Assembly (NCBI GenBank): GCA_012964335.1
Contig: DTUF01000005.1
Span: 1-59,577 of the forward strand
DNA from: Candidatus Poseidoniales archaeon
GTDB lineage: Archaea; Thermoplasmatota; Poseidoniia; Poseidoniales; Thalassarchaeaceae
Length of the DNA: 59,577 nucleotides
Reading direction: 5' to 3'
A program made the position numbers and the translations under genes. The notes below the pieces were generated by a model that saw nothing but the letters and a program-made list of their open reading frames with translations, was not told the DNA's origin and searched no databases. This document shows, one piece after another, positions 51,626-59,577 of the stretch. Positions within the stretch are counted from its first letter, which is position 1, and each line of letters begins with the position of its first letter.

Positions 51626-52648
51626 ATGGCAGAGAGTCCGACCTGTTGGGTGCTCGACCATCCTGCCCACATGCAACTGTTTCACAAGTTCATTCAAAAC
51701 GGCAGTCCCGTTGACATTATTGTAGCAACGAAGCGGGCTGAGATTGATGCGATGATTGACAGTAACTCGTCGCCTCTACCTAAGCGTCATATCCTCAGAG
51801 TCAAACGTCCAGTCGGCAGACGAATACTACCTATCCAACGGGAAATACGGGCATTGAGACGAATTAGGTCTGTTTCATCACTTCTAAAGCGCCGAAATTT
51901 AACTGGCAAACCAATAGAAAAAGTCGTTGTCAAGGGAGCGGCGTTAGAAATCAGCGCTGCAAAAAAAGCCAACATCCCTCAACGAATTTACATCACAGAT
52001 ACAGAGGTAAATCATCTTGCTCACAGTATCGCCTTATCTTCAGCAACCGACGTTATTGTAACACCAAATTGGCGGCAAGACCTTGATGGAGGATTTATTG
52101 ACGATTGCAATAGTAACGGCATTAAGGTTCACAAGTTGATTGGTGAACTCCCACATGTTTATCTTTCTCAACCAAGTATAATTAGAGATGTGAAAGAAGG
52201 TGTAGTACCACGTATTTTTCACCGCTCTTTGAAGGGTGGAGGGGTGCACGACAAGGATGAGTTGGTTAGTGCTGAACCACTAATTTCCGACTTAGGCATG
52301 GAGGTTACGACGGTTGTTGAAAATCAGTCAATCAACGACCCGTGGGGACTCCCTCAAGCGATTTCAGAGTATCACGGAGTGCTGTCAGAATCGGTGACAT
52401 TGGCTCACGAAGCGGTCAGCTTAGGAGTTCCAACATTGCTTGTTTCCAAGGCTCAAAGAGGGTTTTTGGACCAACATTTGGGCGGGGGTTTGTTGTTTAG
52501 AATAGACTCCACAGTAAAGGGTCCAGTGCTGAATAATGAGGTCGCCGCCTGGCGTGAAGCTGTACAGATGCGGCGGCGCGGAGATGGTTTGGCAGTTGGT
52601 TGGAGCGATTGCTACAACGAGTTGAAACAAATGCTCAGTAATTTTTGA
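51626..52648 (+). CDS. DUF354 family, GT-B glycosyltransferase-like protein
   Basis: A 340-residue protein. The opening LDHPAHMQLFHKFIQNGSPVDIIVATK matches the DUF354 family (typically NPAHVHFF), which has the GT-B fold of UDP-GlcNAc 2-epimerases and glycosyltransferases. The later SESVTLAHEAVSLGVPTLLVSK resembles the nucleotide-sugar binding loop (SDSGTMLAEAALLGVP). A role in glycan synthesis is likely but the reaction is unknown. No Shine-Dalgarno; likely leaderless with a TTCTATT at about -30. Confidence 0.78.
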   Translation: MAESPTCWVLDHPAHMQLFHKFIQNGSPVDIIVATKRAEIDAMIDSNSSPLPKRHILRVKRPVGRRILPIQREIRALRRIRSVSSLLKRRNLTGKPIEKVVVKGAALEISAAKKANIPQRIYITDTEVNHLAHSIALSSATDVIVTPNWRQDLDGGFIDDCNSNGIKVHKLIGELPHVYLSQPSIIRDVKEGVVPRIFHRSLKGGGVHDKDELVSAEPLISDLGMEVTTVVENQSINDPWGLPQAISEYHGVLSESVTLAHEAVSLGVPTLLVSKAQRGFLDQHLGGGLLFRIDSTVKGPVLNNEVAAWREAVQMRRRGDGLAVGWSDCYNELKQMLSNF

Positions 52649-52671
52649 TTATCCTAGGCAATCAAAGTGCT

Positions 52672-53235
52672 TCAGCCCTGTCTGCCTTCTATCACTGAAT
52701 TTAATAGGGCGACTGCAGCAATTACCCTGCGATCCAGTGGATGCCCTTCTGGAATCAATATGTCAGTCTTTTTGATAATTGGATTGAATCTTTGATACAT
52801 CATAATGTCGTGCTGACCTTGAACGCTGAAGTGATATTTTGCAGGAATAAAAGGAACGAATCTCCTTAGGATTGCAACGCTATCTTCGACAAGTTCAGCA
52901 TATTCATTTCCGTTCGCATCGAGAATTTTCCAAGTATCTTTGAAAATAGACTTGAGTCCTTTCCTTCGTGCTGCACCGAGGTTTTCACCAGTAACTGCAT
53001 CCACAATGTCATATGTTGCTCCAAAATCAATGATACTTCTAGCTTTAATTGCAAGCAATGGCTGAGTACATGATTCATCAGTATAAAGAACAATATCTTC
53101 TTTTAATTTGAATCGCTTTTGTTTTGAGTAAGCGATAAGTTGGTCATTGGAATCTTTGAACCAAAACGCACCACCAAAGATTCTCAGAAATTTGGTTTGT
53201 ATGTAATAACTATCCATCGTGAAAAGTTCGCTCAT
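52672..53235 (-). CDS. LURP-one-related / Tubby-C-like protein
   Basis: A 187-residue protein with the beta-barrel pattern of LURP-one-related (LOR, DUF567) and phospholipid scramblase proteins: YYIQTKFLRIFGGAFWFKD, YSKQKRFKLKEDIVLYTDE, ATYDIVDAVTGENLGAARR, WKILDANGNEYAELVEDS. The family's role is unclear; membrane binding is possible. The ATG at 53235 fits a leaderless transcript from the TATA element at 53255-53263. Confidence 0.75.
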   Translation of the reverse strand: MSELFTMDSYYIQTKFLRIFGGAFWFKDSNDQLIAYSKQKRFKLKEDIVLYTDESCTQPLLAIKARSIIDFGATYDIVDAVTGENLGAARRKGLKSIFKDTWKILDANGNEYAELVEDSVAILRRFVPFIPAKYHFSVQGQHDIMMYQRFNPIIKKTDILIPEGHPLDRRVIAAVALLNSVIEGRQG

Positions 53236-53254
53236 AACCAATGCTGTTTGGCTC

Positions 53255-53263
53255 TTAAATATA
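53255..53263 (-). promoter_or_regulatory. TATA-like element of the LURP-one-like gene
   Basis: The minus strand reads TATATTTAA, centred about 24 bases upstream of the ATG at 53235. This distance suggests a leaderless message and argues against the longer frame starting at 53286. Confidence 0.55.
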
Positions 53264-53289
53264 GGATTTTGCCCTGCATTATTCATCCG

Positions 53290-53727
53290 TTAGAGTAACT
53301 GAATTATTTCAGCATGGTCAGCGCCCATTTTTTCAAGGTCAACTTGTGAAAGTTTGACCCATTCAGCCTCAGCCGCATCGTCCCCAGCGAGCGGCTCGCC
53401 AGAGTTTCTATCAACCTCAACACGATAGAAAATTGAGACAACGTGACCACGCGGGTCACGTTCAGGCTCACCTCGCACTGCAATTATTTCACTTGCTTTG
53501 CCAACAATGTTGCACTCTTCAAATAATTCACGCGCTACCGCATCTTCAGGGCTCTCGCCAACATCAACAAATCCACCAGGGAAAGCCCAGCAGCCTTTCC
53601 ACGGTTCCTGCCCTCTACGAATTAGGAGAACCTCGCTCTCTTCGCCCGAACCTCGTACTGCTACCGCATCAACGGTCAATGCTGGGTTGTGGTAGGTCCC
53701 ACAAGTTGGACATGGGCCATCGTTCAT
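53290..53727 (-). CDS. Nudix hydrolase
   Basis: A 145-residue Nudix enzyme (nucleoside-diphosphate-linked substrate pyrophosphatase). The Nudix box is GGFVDVGESPEDAVARELFE plus ECNI: all acidic catalytic residues are present, but the conserved Gly near the end is Asn. An N-terminal CPTCGTYHNP forms a half zinc motif. The start lies 3 bases after the UppS stop, so it is cotranscribed with it; the pairing may clean up diphosphate by-products, which is a guess. Confidence 0.9.
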   Translation of the reverse strand: MNDGPCPTCGTYHNPALTVDAVAVRGSGEESEVLLIRRGQEPWKGCWAFPGGFVDVGESPEDAVARELFEECNIVGKASEIIAVRGEPERDPRGHVVSIFYRVEVDRNSGEPLAGDDAAEAEWVKLSQVDLEKMGADHAEIIQLL

Positions 53728-53730
53728 TGG

Positions 53731-54600
53731 TTAGCCTCCATATCTTCGCTTACGCTTCTGGTAGGAATCAATCGCCTCATACAAGTCTTGGCGGCTGAAA
53801 GAAGGCCAGTGAACATCAGTGAAATGTAATTCTGAGTAGGCGATTTGCCACAACAAAAAGTTGGAAATCCGCTCTTCCCCACTTGTTCTTATCACTAAAT
53901 CTGGGTCGGGAAGATCAGCGGTGTAAAGACGGCTTGAAATTGCTTCAGTATTGATATCTTCAAGAGAAATCTCACCTTTAGCGTGCTCTTGAGCAACCTC
54001 ACGTACAGCATCTACAATCTCTTCCCGCCCGCCATAAGCAAGACAAACAGTGAACAGAAATTTATCATAATCTGCTGTATCTGATTCAGCCCTTTTTATT
54101 GCCGCTTGTACTTCGTCAGGTAATAATTCAATGCGGCCAACAGCCTGAACTTTCACTTGTCTCGAATGGATTTTTGGGTCAGTCCGAATCTCATCAAACC
54201 CAGCAATATAGAGTTCGTAGAGCGAGTTGAGTTCATCGGTGGCACGGTCGGTGACATTTTCTGTTGAAAGTGCATAAACTGTGAGGTAGGGAATACCCAA
54301 TTCGAGCACCCAGTCCATCACTTCTTTGAGTTTCTCTTTACCATGTTGATGTCCTATTTCTTTTTCCATATCTCTGGACCAAGCGAAGCGCCGGTTTCCG
54401 TCCATTATGATTGAGACGTGTTTAGGGACTGTTCCACGCTTGAGGCGGTCGCGTAATCGATTCGTTCTGATTCTATCTGTACGCGAAATGAAACTGTAAG
54501 CATATCTTGAGTTAGCAATGAAACGCGCTGGTGCCCGGATTATTCGCCATTTGAGAAGCCACCTCGCGCTGGCGTCAATGCCTCTCCCAATTCGTCCCAT
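53731..54600 (-). CDS. uppS: Polyprenyl diphosphate synthase (UppS, cis-prenyltransferase)
   Basis: A 289-residue cis-prenyltransferase making the C50-C60 lipid carrier for glycan assembly. The catalytic opening is HVSIIMDGNRRFAW with the Mg2+-binding Asp, then the helix GHQHGKEKL and YALSTEN, and near the C-terminus DLVIRTSGEERISNFLLWQ and SELHF. A basic N-terminal extension (about 1-55) may be an amphipathic membrane anchor. GGTGA precedes the ATG. Confidence 0.93.
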   Translation of the reverse strand: MGRIGRGIDASARWLLKWRIIRAPARFIANSRYAYSFISRTDRIRTNRLRDRLKRGTVPKHVSIIMDGNRRFAWSRDMEKEIGHQHGKEKLKEVMDWVLELGIPYLTVYALSTENVTDRATDELNSLYELYIAGFDEIRTDPKIHSRQVKVQAVGRIELLPDEVQAAIKRAESDTADYDKFLFTVCLAYGGREEIVDAVREVAQEHAKGEISLEDINTEAISSRLYTADLPDPDLVIRTSGEERISNFLLWQIAYSELHFTDVHWPSFSRQDLYEAIDSYQKRKRRYGG

Positions 54601-54747
54601 TTCACCAACCTCGGATTTTCGGCTATTACTGAGAGGAGGTTCTCACATATCGCTTCATGCCCGATACATCAACGAAATTTTACTAAAATATAGTACTGAT
54701 TCTAATGTGCGTAGCCACAATAAAGGGGAAGGTGGTGCGGCATATGT

Positions 54748-57702
54748 ATGAATTCGAATGTTATGGGCCGAACATGTGCAACTGCGTTAACTTTCTTGAT
54801 GCTGTTTTCAAGTATCTTGGTGTTAACGATTCCAACTACAATAGCAGTAAGTGAAACCCGCAACTCACACACAAATGTCGAGCAGTTTGGAGCCGGATTT
54901 GATGAAACTGTTATCGCTACCACAAGTGACAATCTTAACGTCCCTCGAGATCTTGAATTTCACCCCAATTCAGCACGACCGTACGAATTGTGGGTTGTGA
55001 ATCGTGCTACAGATAGCATCACTATCATCTCCAATGCAGGACAATCAGGCCAGTCAAGTCAGAATAGACAGGACGCATACGGCTACCACTTCATGGAAGA
55101 GGTCGGAGCAATTGCTTTTGGTCAATCACATTCTGAATTCGATTACATATTTGCTACTGCTCAGGAAACTCGGAATACCTACAATGGACAATCAGATCCA
55201 AATAATTTCATGGGTCCAGCAATGTGGCCAGGTTCGCTCTCTCACTTCGCCATGGAGAATCAGGGGGCTGGCGGTGGGCTCGGCAGTCACCTCGACATGC
55301 TTCATGAGAGTCCGAATGGGATGGGTATCGCTCACGATTCTGGAAACGCCTATTGGTACAATGACGGATATTACGAAGAGTTGGTGTTTTACAACTTCCA
55401 ATCTGACCACGACACAGGTGGAGAAGACCATGATGATGGAATTGTACGCCGTTACGTGGAAATCACACCAACTCGAAGTGCAAACACTCCAGGACACATG
55501 ATTTTAGACAAAGCAAATGGCATTCTGTACATCTCTGATACAGGGGCTGGTCGTGTCCTATGGGTAAACACCGATGACACAACGACCACTTCAACGAACA
55601 TCATGGGTTCTAGTACAAGAATGGACTCTACACTTGCTGAATACAGCGAAATTAGAGGTGTTGAATGGGGTGTTCTTGCAACCACACTCTCATCACCATC
55701 TGGAATAGCTCTTCATGGTGATACCCTCTTTGTTTCCCAAAACGGGAACGGGAAAATTAGTGCTTTTGACCTAGCAACTGATGGCAAGAGCGCCACTCAC
55801 ATGCAAACGGTTGACACAAATGCTAACTCAATTATGGGTCTTGAAGTCGGACCAAATGACAAACTTTGGTATGTTGATGCTGGTTTGAATCGGGTGGTAA
55901 GACTAGACCCATTCCCCGATTCAGATTCTGATGGTACACGCGACACCCTTGACAACTGCCCAGACATCGCGAATCCTGGTCAAGAGAACCATGACGGCGA
56001 CTCAATGGGTGATATGTGTGACCCAGACGATGACAACGATGGAATCCTCTCAGACTTGAGTGACGCCGACGATTGTCCGTTTGGAGAAACTGGTTGGATT
56101 TCTAGTCCTTCAACTGACCATGACGGAGATGGTTGTAAGGACGACCGACCTGAAGACCAAGATGATGACAATGATGGAGTCAGCGACGGAATGGATGATT
56201 GCTCAACAGGAGAGTTGGGATGGATAAGTGATTCCTCCTCAACAGACTACGATTCAGATGGCTGTCGGGATTCTACGGAAGACTTTGATGATGACGATGA
56301 TTACATCTGCGACGGCTCAACTGCGGTTCCAGGTTGTTTGGTAGGATGGCCACAATTTGACCGCTGTCCGACAAGTCCTCTTTCATTCACATCATCGTCG
56401 ACTAACGATGCTGACCGTGATGGTTGTGAAGACAACGGTGAAGATACTGATGATGACGATGATGGATTTAGTGACTCAGAAGATGGCTGCCCTAACTTGG
56501 TTGGTACAGCTACTTCAGGTGAAAACAAAGGTTGTCCAGATGGAGATAGTGACAGTTGGGCAGACATAGAGGACGACTATCCTACTGATGTTACACAATG
56601 GCGTGATAGCGACGAAGATGGCTATGGCGACAATATTGACGGCACCGATGGAGATATGTGTCCTTTGCAAGAGGGCTCCTCAACAATTGATCGGCTTGGA
56701 TGCCCTGATGCTGATGAAGATGGATACTCCAATCCATCTTCGGTTTGGACAACAGATGATGGTGCTGATGCATTCCCTGGTGATGATTCACAGTGGAATG
56801 ATTCTGACTTAGATGGGTACGGTGACAACCCCGCACCCGCTAATATGGCTGATATTTGTCCAACAGATTATGGCACTAGTACAGAGGATAGACTAGGATG
56901 CCCTGACATAGACGATGATGGCTGGTCCGATGAAGGAGATGACTTTGAGAACGACCCAACTCAATGGTTAGATTCAGACTCCGATGGATATGGCGATAAT
57001 CTCGCACCAGCGATAACACCAGACGATTGTGTGAACATCTGGGGTAACTCAACTCTAGACCGATTAGGTTGTGTAGATAGTGATGGGGATGGCTGGTCTG
57101 ACGAGGCTGATGTCTATCCAAATCACAAACTGCTCTGGACAGATGTTGATGGCGATACTTACTCTGACCAATTAGGCACGAACCTCTCCGATGATTGTCC
57201 AGAAGTAGCGGGCACCTCAACAAAAGATAAACTAGGATGCGTTGATACCGATGGTGATGGTTGGTCTGACGTGGCTGATTACTATCCACAAGATGCCGAG
57301 CGGCATATCAAGAGCAAACTGCCAATGATTATCCTCCTTTCCTTACTGATTGCAGGTTTACTTGGTGTGACTACGCTCATGATTATGCGCAGGAAGTCAG
57401 ATGATGCACCACAAGCACTTGGACAACTAATGGATGCACCTCCACCACCAATGGGTGCTTTCCAAGCGCCTCCGCCTCCAATGGATGCTTTCCACGCACC
57501 TCCACCACCAATGGTTGGCGCTCCTCCACCACCAATGGTTGCCACACCTCCTCCTGTGATGGAAGCCCCACCACCTCCAGCGCCTGTGCTAGAGCCGGTA
57601 ACACAAGGCCCTCCAGCAATCCCTCCCGAAGGTCTTCCAGCAGGGTGGACTCAAGAGCAATGGAATTACTACGGGCAAGAATGGCTTGATGACAACAGTT
57701 GA
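54748..57702 (+). CDS. Secreted NHL-like propeller plus TSP3-repeat surface protein with Pro-rich tail
   Basis: A 984-residue protein. A signal peptide (TCATALTFLMLFSSILVLT) leads to a propeller-like domain (about 50-385; NVPRDLEFHPNSARPYELWV, GLEVGPNDKLWYVDAG). TSP3 calcium repeats run from about 390 to 850 with DSDSDGxxD units and paired Cys. One transmembrane helix (LPMIILLSLLIAGLLGVTTL) at about 857-877 is followed by a cytoplasmic tail with APPPPM-type repeats and a terminal GWTQEQWNYYGQEWLDDN segment. The ATG at 54748 has AAGGTGGT upstream. Divergent from uppS. Confidence 0.83.
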   Translation: MNSNVMGRTCATALTFLMLFSSILVLTIPTTIAVSETRNSHTNVEQFGAGFDETVIATTSDNLNVPRDLEFHPNSARPYELWVVNRATDSITIISNAGQSGQSSQNRQDAYGYHFMEEVGAIAFGQSHSEFDYIFATAQETRNTYNGQSDPNNFMGPAMWPGSLSHFAMENQGAGGGLGSHLDMLHESPNGMGIAHDSGNAYWYNDGYYEELVFYNFQSDHDTGGEDHDDGIVRRYVEITPTRSANTPGHMILDKANGILYISDTGAGRVLWVNTDDTTTTSTNIMGSSTRMDSTLAEYSEIRGVEWGVLATTLSSPSGIALHGDTLFVSQNGNGKISAFDLATDGKSATHMQTVDTNANSIMGLEVGPNDKLWYVDAGLNRVVRLDPFPDSDSDGTRDTLDNCPDIANPGQENHDGDSMGDMCDPDDDNDGILSDLSDADDCPFGETGWISSPSTDHDGDGCKDDRPEDQDDDNDGVSDGMDDCSTGELGWISDSSSTDYDSDGCRDSTEDFDDDDDYICDGSTAVPGCLVGWPQFDRCPTSPLSFTSSSTNDADRDGCEDNGEDTDDDDDGFSDSEDGCPNLVGTATSGENKGCPDGDSDSWADIEDDYPTDVTQWRDSDEDGYGDNIDGTDGDMCPLQEGSSTIDRLGCPDADEDGYSNPSSVWTTDDGADAFPGDDSQWNDSDLDGYGDNPAPANMADICPTDYGTSTEDRLGCPDIDDDGWSDEGDDFENDPTQWLDSDSDGYGDNLAPAITPDDCVNIWGNSTLDRLGCVDSDGDGWSDEADVYPNHKLLWTDVDGDTYSDQLGTNLSDDCPEVAGTSTKDKLGCVDTDGDGWSDVADYYPQDAERHIKSKLPMIILLSLLIAGLLGVTTLMIMRRKSDDAPQALGQLMDAPPPPMGAFQAPPPPMDAFHAPPPPMVGAPPPPMVATPPPVMEAPPPPAPVLEPVTQGPPAIPPEGLPAGWTQEQWNYYGQEWLDDNS

Positions 57703-57751
57703 TGTTGATTAAGACATCACGGCTTTATCTCATGGGGTGAAGCCAACCTCA

Positions 57752-58696
57752 ATGACTGAGGCACTTCATGTCGTGACCGGCGCTTTTGGTTACTCTGGAC
57801 GATGGATTGCTCACCGTCTCCTTGAGAAGGGTGTGCGTGTGAGAACTCTGACCAACGCGATAGGCAGGGACGACCCTTTTGATGGCAGGGTTGAGGTTCA
57901 TCCGATTGACTTTGAAAACCATGAGGCAATGGTTGAATCGCTGCGAGGAGCAGAAGTGCTGTACAACACTTACTGGGTTCGGTACAACCATCATAGCCGA
58001 AATTTTGACCATGGAATTGCGGTGGAGAATACTAGGAAATTATTCGCTGCTGCCGCCGAAGCTGGAGTTGAAAGAATCATTCATTTCTCGGTAGCCCATC
58101 CGGATAAAGCACCAGATTGGACTTACTTTCGTGGCAAGGTTGCGGTGGAAAAAATTCTCCACGAATCTAGTCACTCATACGCTATTCTCAGGCCAACCGT
58201 ATTGTTTGGTGGGGGGAGGAATGTGCTGATCAACAATATTGCGTGGATGCTTAGAAAATTCCCGGTGTTCGGGGTGTTTGGCATGGGTAACTATCCTATC
58301 CAACCGGTGCACGTGAAGGATGTTGCTAGGGTTGCGGTAGAGCAAGGAGAGTTGCGAGAAAACGTGACAATAGATGTTACGGGCCCTGAAACTTTCCGCT
58401 ACAAAGAGTACATCGGCTTAATGGTGAAATCGATGGGTTTGCGCCGTCTCATAATTCCAATGCCGTCAATGGTTGGTTGGATGTTTGGAAAATTCCTTGG
58501 GGTGATTTTGCAAGATTTAGTTATCACAAGAGCGGAGATTAAGGGGCTGAAACGCGGCTTGATGGCATCTGATGATGAGCCGCTTGGGGTGCTCAAATTC
58601 TCGGAGTGGATTGCTGAAAACGGAGATAAGTTCGGCACGAGATACCAAAATGACTTGAAGGAGCGGAAATACCGCCTACCCAAGAAAAACGAGTGA
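57752..58696 (+). CDS. NAD(P)-dependent epimerase/dehydratase-like (extended or atypical SDR)
   Basis: A 314-residue Rossmann protein. The nucleotide-binding motif is VTGAFGYSGRWIAHRLLEKG at the N-terminus, and a YFRGK (Y-x3-K) sits in the catalytic position. LRPTVLFGGGRNVLINNI and FGMGNYPIQPVHVKDVARV are typical of the atypical SDRs related to NDUFA9. Substrates of this group include quinone-bound complexes and nucleotide sugars; none can be named here. Start at 57752 with GGGGTGA upstream; the GTG at 57737 is the alternative. Confidence 0.82.
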   Translation: MTEALHVVTGAFGYSGRWIAHRLLEKGVRVRTLTNAIGRDDPFDGRVEVHPIDFENHEAMVESLRGAEVLYNTYWVRYNHHSRNFDHGIAVENTRKLFAAAAEAGVERIIHFSVAHPDKAPDWTYFRGKVAVEKILHESSHSYAILRPTVLFGGGRNVLINNIAWMLRKFPVFGVFGMGNYPIQPVHVKDVARVAVEQGELRENVTIDVTGPETFRYKEYIGLMVKSMGLRRLIIPMPSMVGWMFGKFLGVILQDLVITRAEIKGLKRGLMASDDEPLGVLKFSEWIAENGDKFGTRYQNDLKERKYRLPKKNE

Positions 58697-58834
58697 CTCA
58701 GGCGGTAGTCACTGCGATAACCCTCTGATTGGGTTGCTCAACCCTTGTAACCGATGGAAACCCCATGGATTACTCAGGATTCATCAATGGGTTGATTTAT
58801 TATCCCTAGCAGCCCAAATCAACCGGTGATGAGT

Positions 58835-59577
58835 ATGTGGAGTTCAAAGTTGATTAGCATTTTTCTTCTTTCCATGATGCTCATGTCTTCTTCATTATCG
58901 GGATGCTTCGGAAGTGATGAAGTATCTCAAAGTCAAGAACAGATTATTGGTGAATTAATAATCTTCAATGATGATGGTGCCTGGAGTTGGTTTGAAGATG
59001 AACGGGCAATAATAAGTGATGGCAAAATAATTGTTGGTTCTATTGCAAGTGGAGGCATGGATTCCAACCGCACAGGTGATGTTGAAGTTGTAACCTACAA
59101 CCTATTCACAGGAGTTGTAGAACTTTCAGAATTACATAACAACTTGGAATATGATGACCATAATTCCCCAGCATTGCTTGTACGTCAAGATGGGAGATAT
59201 ATCGCTGTTTATTCTAGTCACATGGGAACACATCCTCTGTCTAATACAATACACTGGCGTATTTCGGTTAATCCGTATGATAGCACATCTTGGGGGCCCG
59301 AATTGACATTCGTACCAAGTAACAATTCAAGAGTCTCGTATTCAAATCTTCATTATTTACAAGATGAAAACGCAAACCAGGGTCGGATTTACAATTTTTT
59401 CAGGGGGCTGAATAATTCGTACAATCCATCGATTATGATATCTGATGACATGGGCGATAGTTGGGAAACAATTGGATTACTAATTCAGCATTCTGGGCAT
59501 AGACCGTATGTCAAATACGCATCAAATGGTTCAGAATCGATTCACTTCATTTTCACCGAGGGACACCCAAGGGACTA
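58835..59577 (+). CDS. BNR-4 repeat lipoprotein, cut by the window's right edge
   Basis: At least 247 residues, open to the end of the window. A lipoprotein signal peptide (LISIFLLSMMLMSSSLSG, lipobox LSGC) is followed by GAWSWFEDERAIISDGKIIV, TGDVEVVTYN, DDHNSPALLV and GRYIAVYSSH. This matches the BNR-4 domain, a propeller found among polysaccharide-active proteins including some ulvan lyases. The ATG at 58835 follows GGTGAT by four bases; an ATG six bases earlier overlaps it. Without the C-terminus neither the domain count nor any catalytic site can be judged. Confidence 0.78.
   Translation, partial: MWSSKLISIFLLSMMLMSSSLSGCFGSDEVSQSQEQIIGELIIFNDDGAWSWFEDERAIISDGKIIVGSIASGGMDSNRTGDVEVVTYNLFTGVVELSELHNNLEYDDHNSPALLVRQDGRYIAVYSSHMGTHPLSNTIHWRISVNPYDSTSWGPELTFVPSNNSRVSYSNLHYLQDENANQGRIYNFFRGLNNSYNPSIMISDDMGDSWETIGLLIQHSGHRPYVKYASNGSESIHFIFTEGHPRD

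Overview
This window looks like a piece of the genome of an uncultivated planktonic archaeon. The best guess is Marine Group II (Candidatus Poseidoniales, Thermoplasmatota); Marine Group III is the main alternative. The archaeal evidence is direct: P0/P1 stalk proteins, uL1, uL11, eL21, RpoF (Rpb4), Spt5, SecE, Pus10, archaeosine synthase subunit RaSEA, DUF655 and an archaeal-type phosphoglycerate kinase. The MGII-like evidence is stylistic: giant surface proteins with DxDxDG (thrombospondin type 3) calcium repeats and proline-rich tails, and a membrane protein carrying a C-terminal SAP domain. Genes are packed tightly, often with 1-4 nt overlaps. No gap exceeds 300 bases. I saw no rRNA, tRNA, CRISPR array, insertion sequence or phage gene.

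Layout. 1-5535: a truncated UMF1-type MFS transporter whose end is an apparent chimeric contig end, RaSEA, a two-gene heme-copper-oxidase-like membrane unit with a SAP tail, and a YchF/OBG GTPase. 5579-9491 (minus): two SPFH (slipin) proteins and three unknown genes. 9664-14475 (minus): the core information cluster, in transcription order ftsZ, secE, spt5, uL11, uL1, uL10 (P0), P1. 14638-22377: two large surface proteins (WD40 plus TSP3; Fn3-like) and a helical unknown. 22466-29259: CDP-alcohol phosphatidyltransferase with an AK6-like kinase, a stand-alone RAM-domain protein, a Ca2+/H+ antiporter, rhomboid plus amidohydrolase, a DnaJ-like protein and an AIM24/TIGR00266 protein. 29334-34475 (minus): Pus10, DUF971 and a large RND exporter. 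34738-37006: eL21, rpoF, DUF655 and rsmA as one operon, followed by a zinc-ribbon unknown, a 2Fe-2S ferredoxin and a small membrane ORF. 38703-44159 (minus, one HD gene on plus): CorA, a MIP18-like protein, a multi-histone-fold protein, an M24 peptidase and Pgk. 44298-49651: an orphan DNA methyltransferase, a class I methyltransferase and a large propeller-TSP3 surface protein. 49687-59577: phosphohexomutase, RidA, a DUF354 glycosyltransferase-like protein, a LURP-one-like protein, Nudix plus UppS, a third TSP3 surface protein, an NAD-dependent epimerase-like protein and a BNR-4 lipoprotein cut by the right edge.

How the genes fit together. Two translation and transcription blocks carry normal housekeeping, but three members have odd architecture: uL11 has no N-terminal domain, Spt5 has an N-terminal degenerate Nudix domain, and a 265-residue protein seems to contain two or three histone folds. 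Several genes (UppS, the phosphatidyltransferase, phosphohexomutase, DUF354, the epimerase-like gene) suggest lipid-linked glycan and envelope synthesis that could serve the large surface proteins. Many leaders carry short perfect hairpins, several with a CTAAAGG core or with the Shine-Dalgarno G-run in the 3' arm. All domain calls are by eye from the translated sequence; no database search was run.
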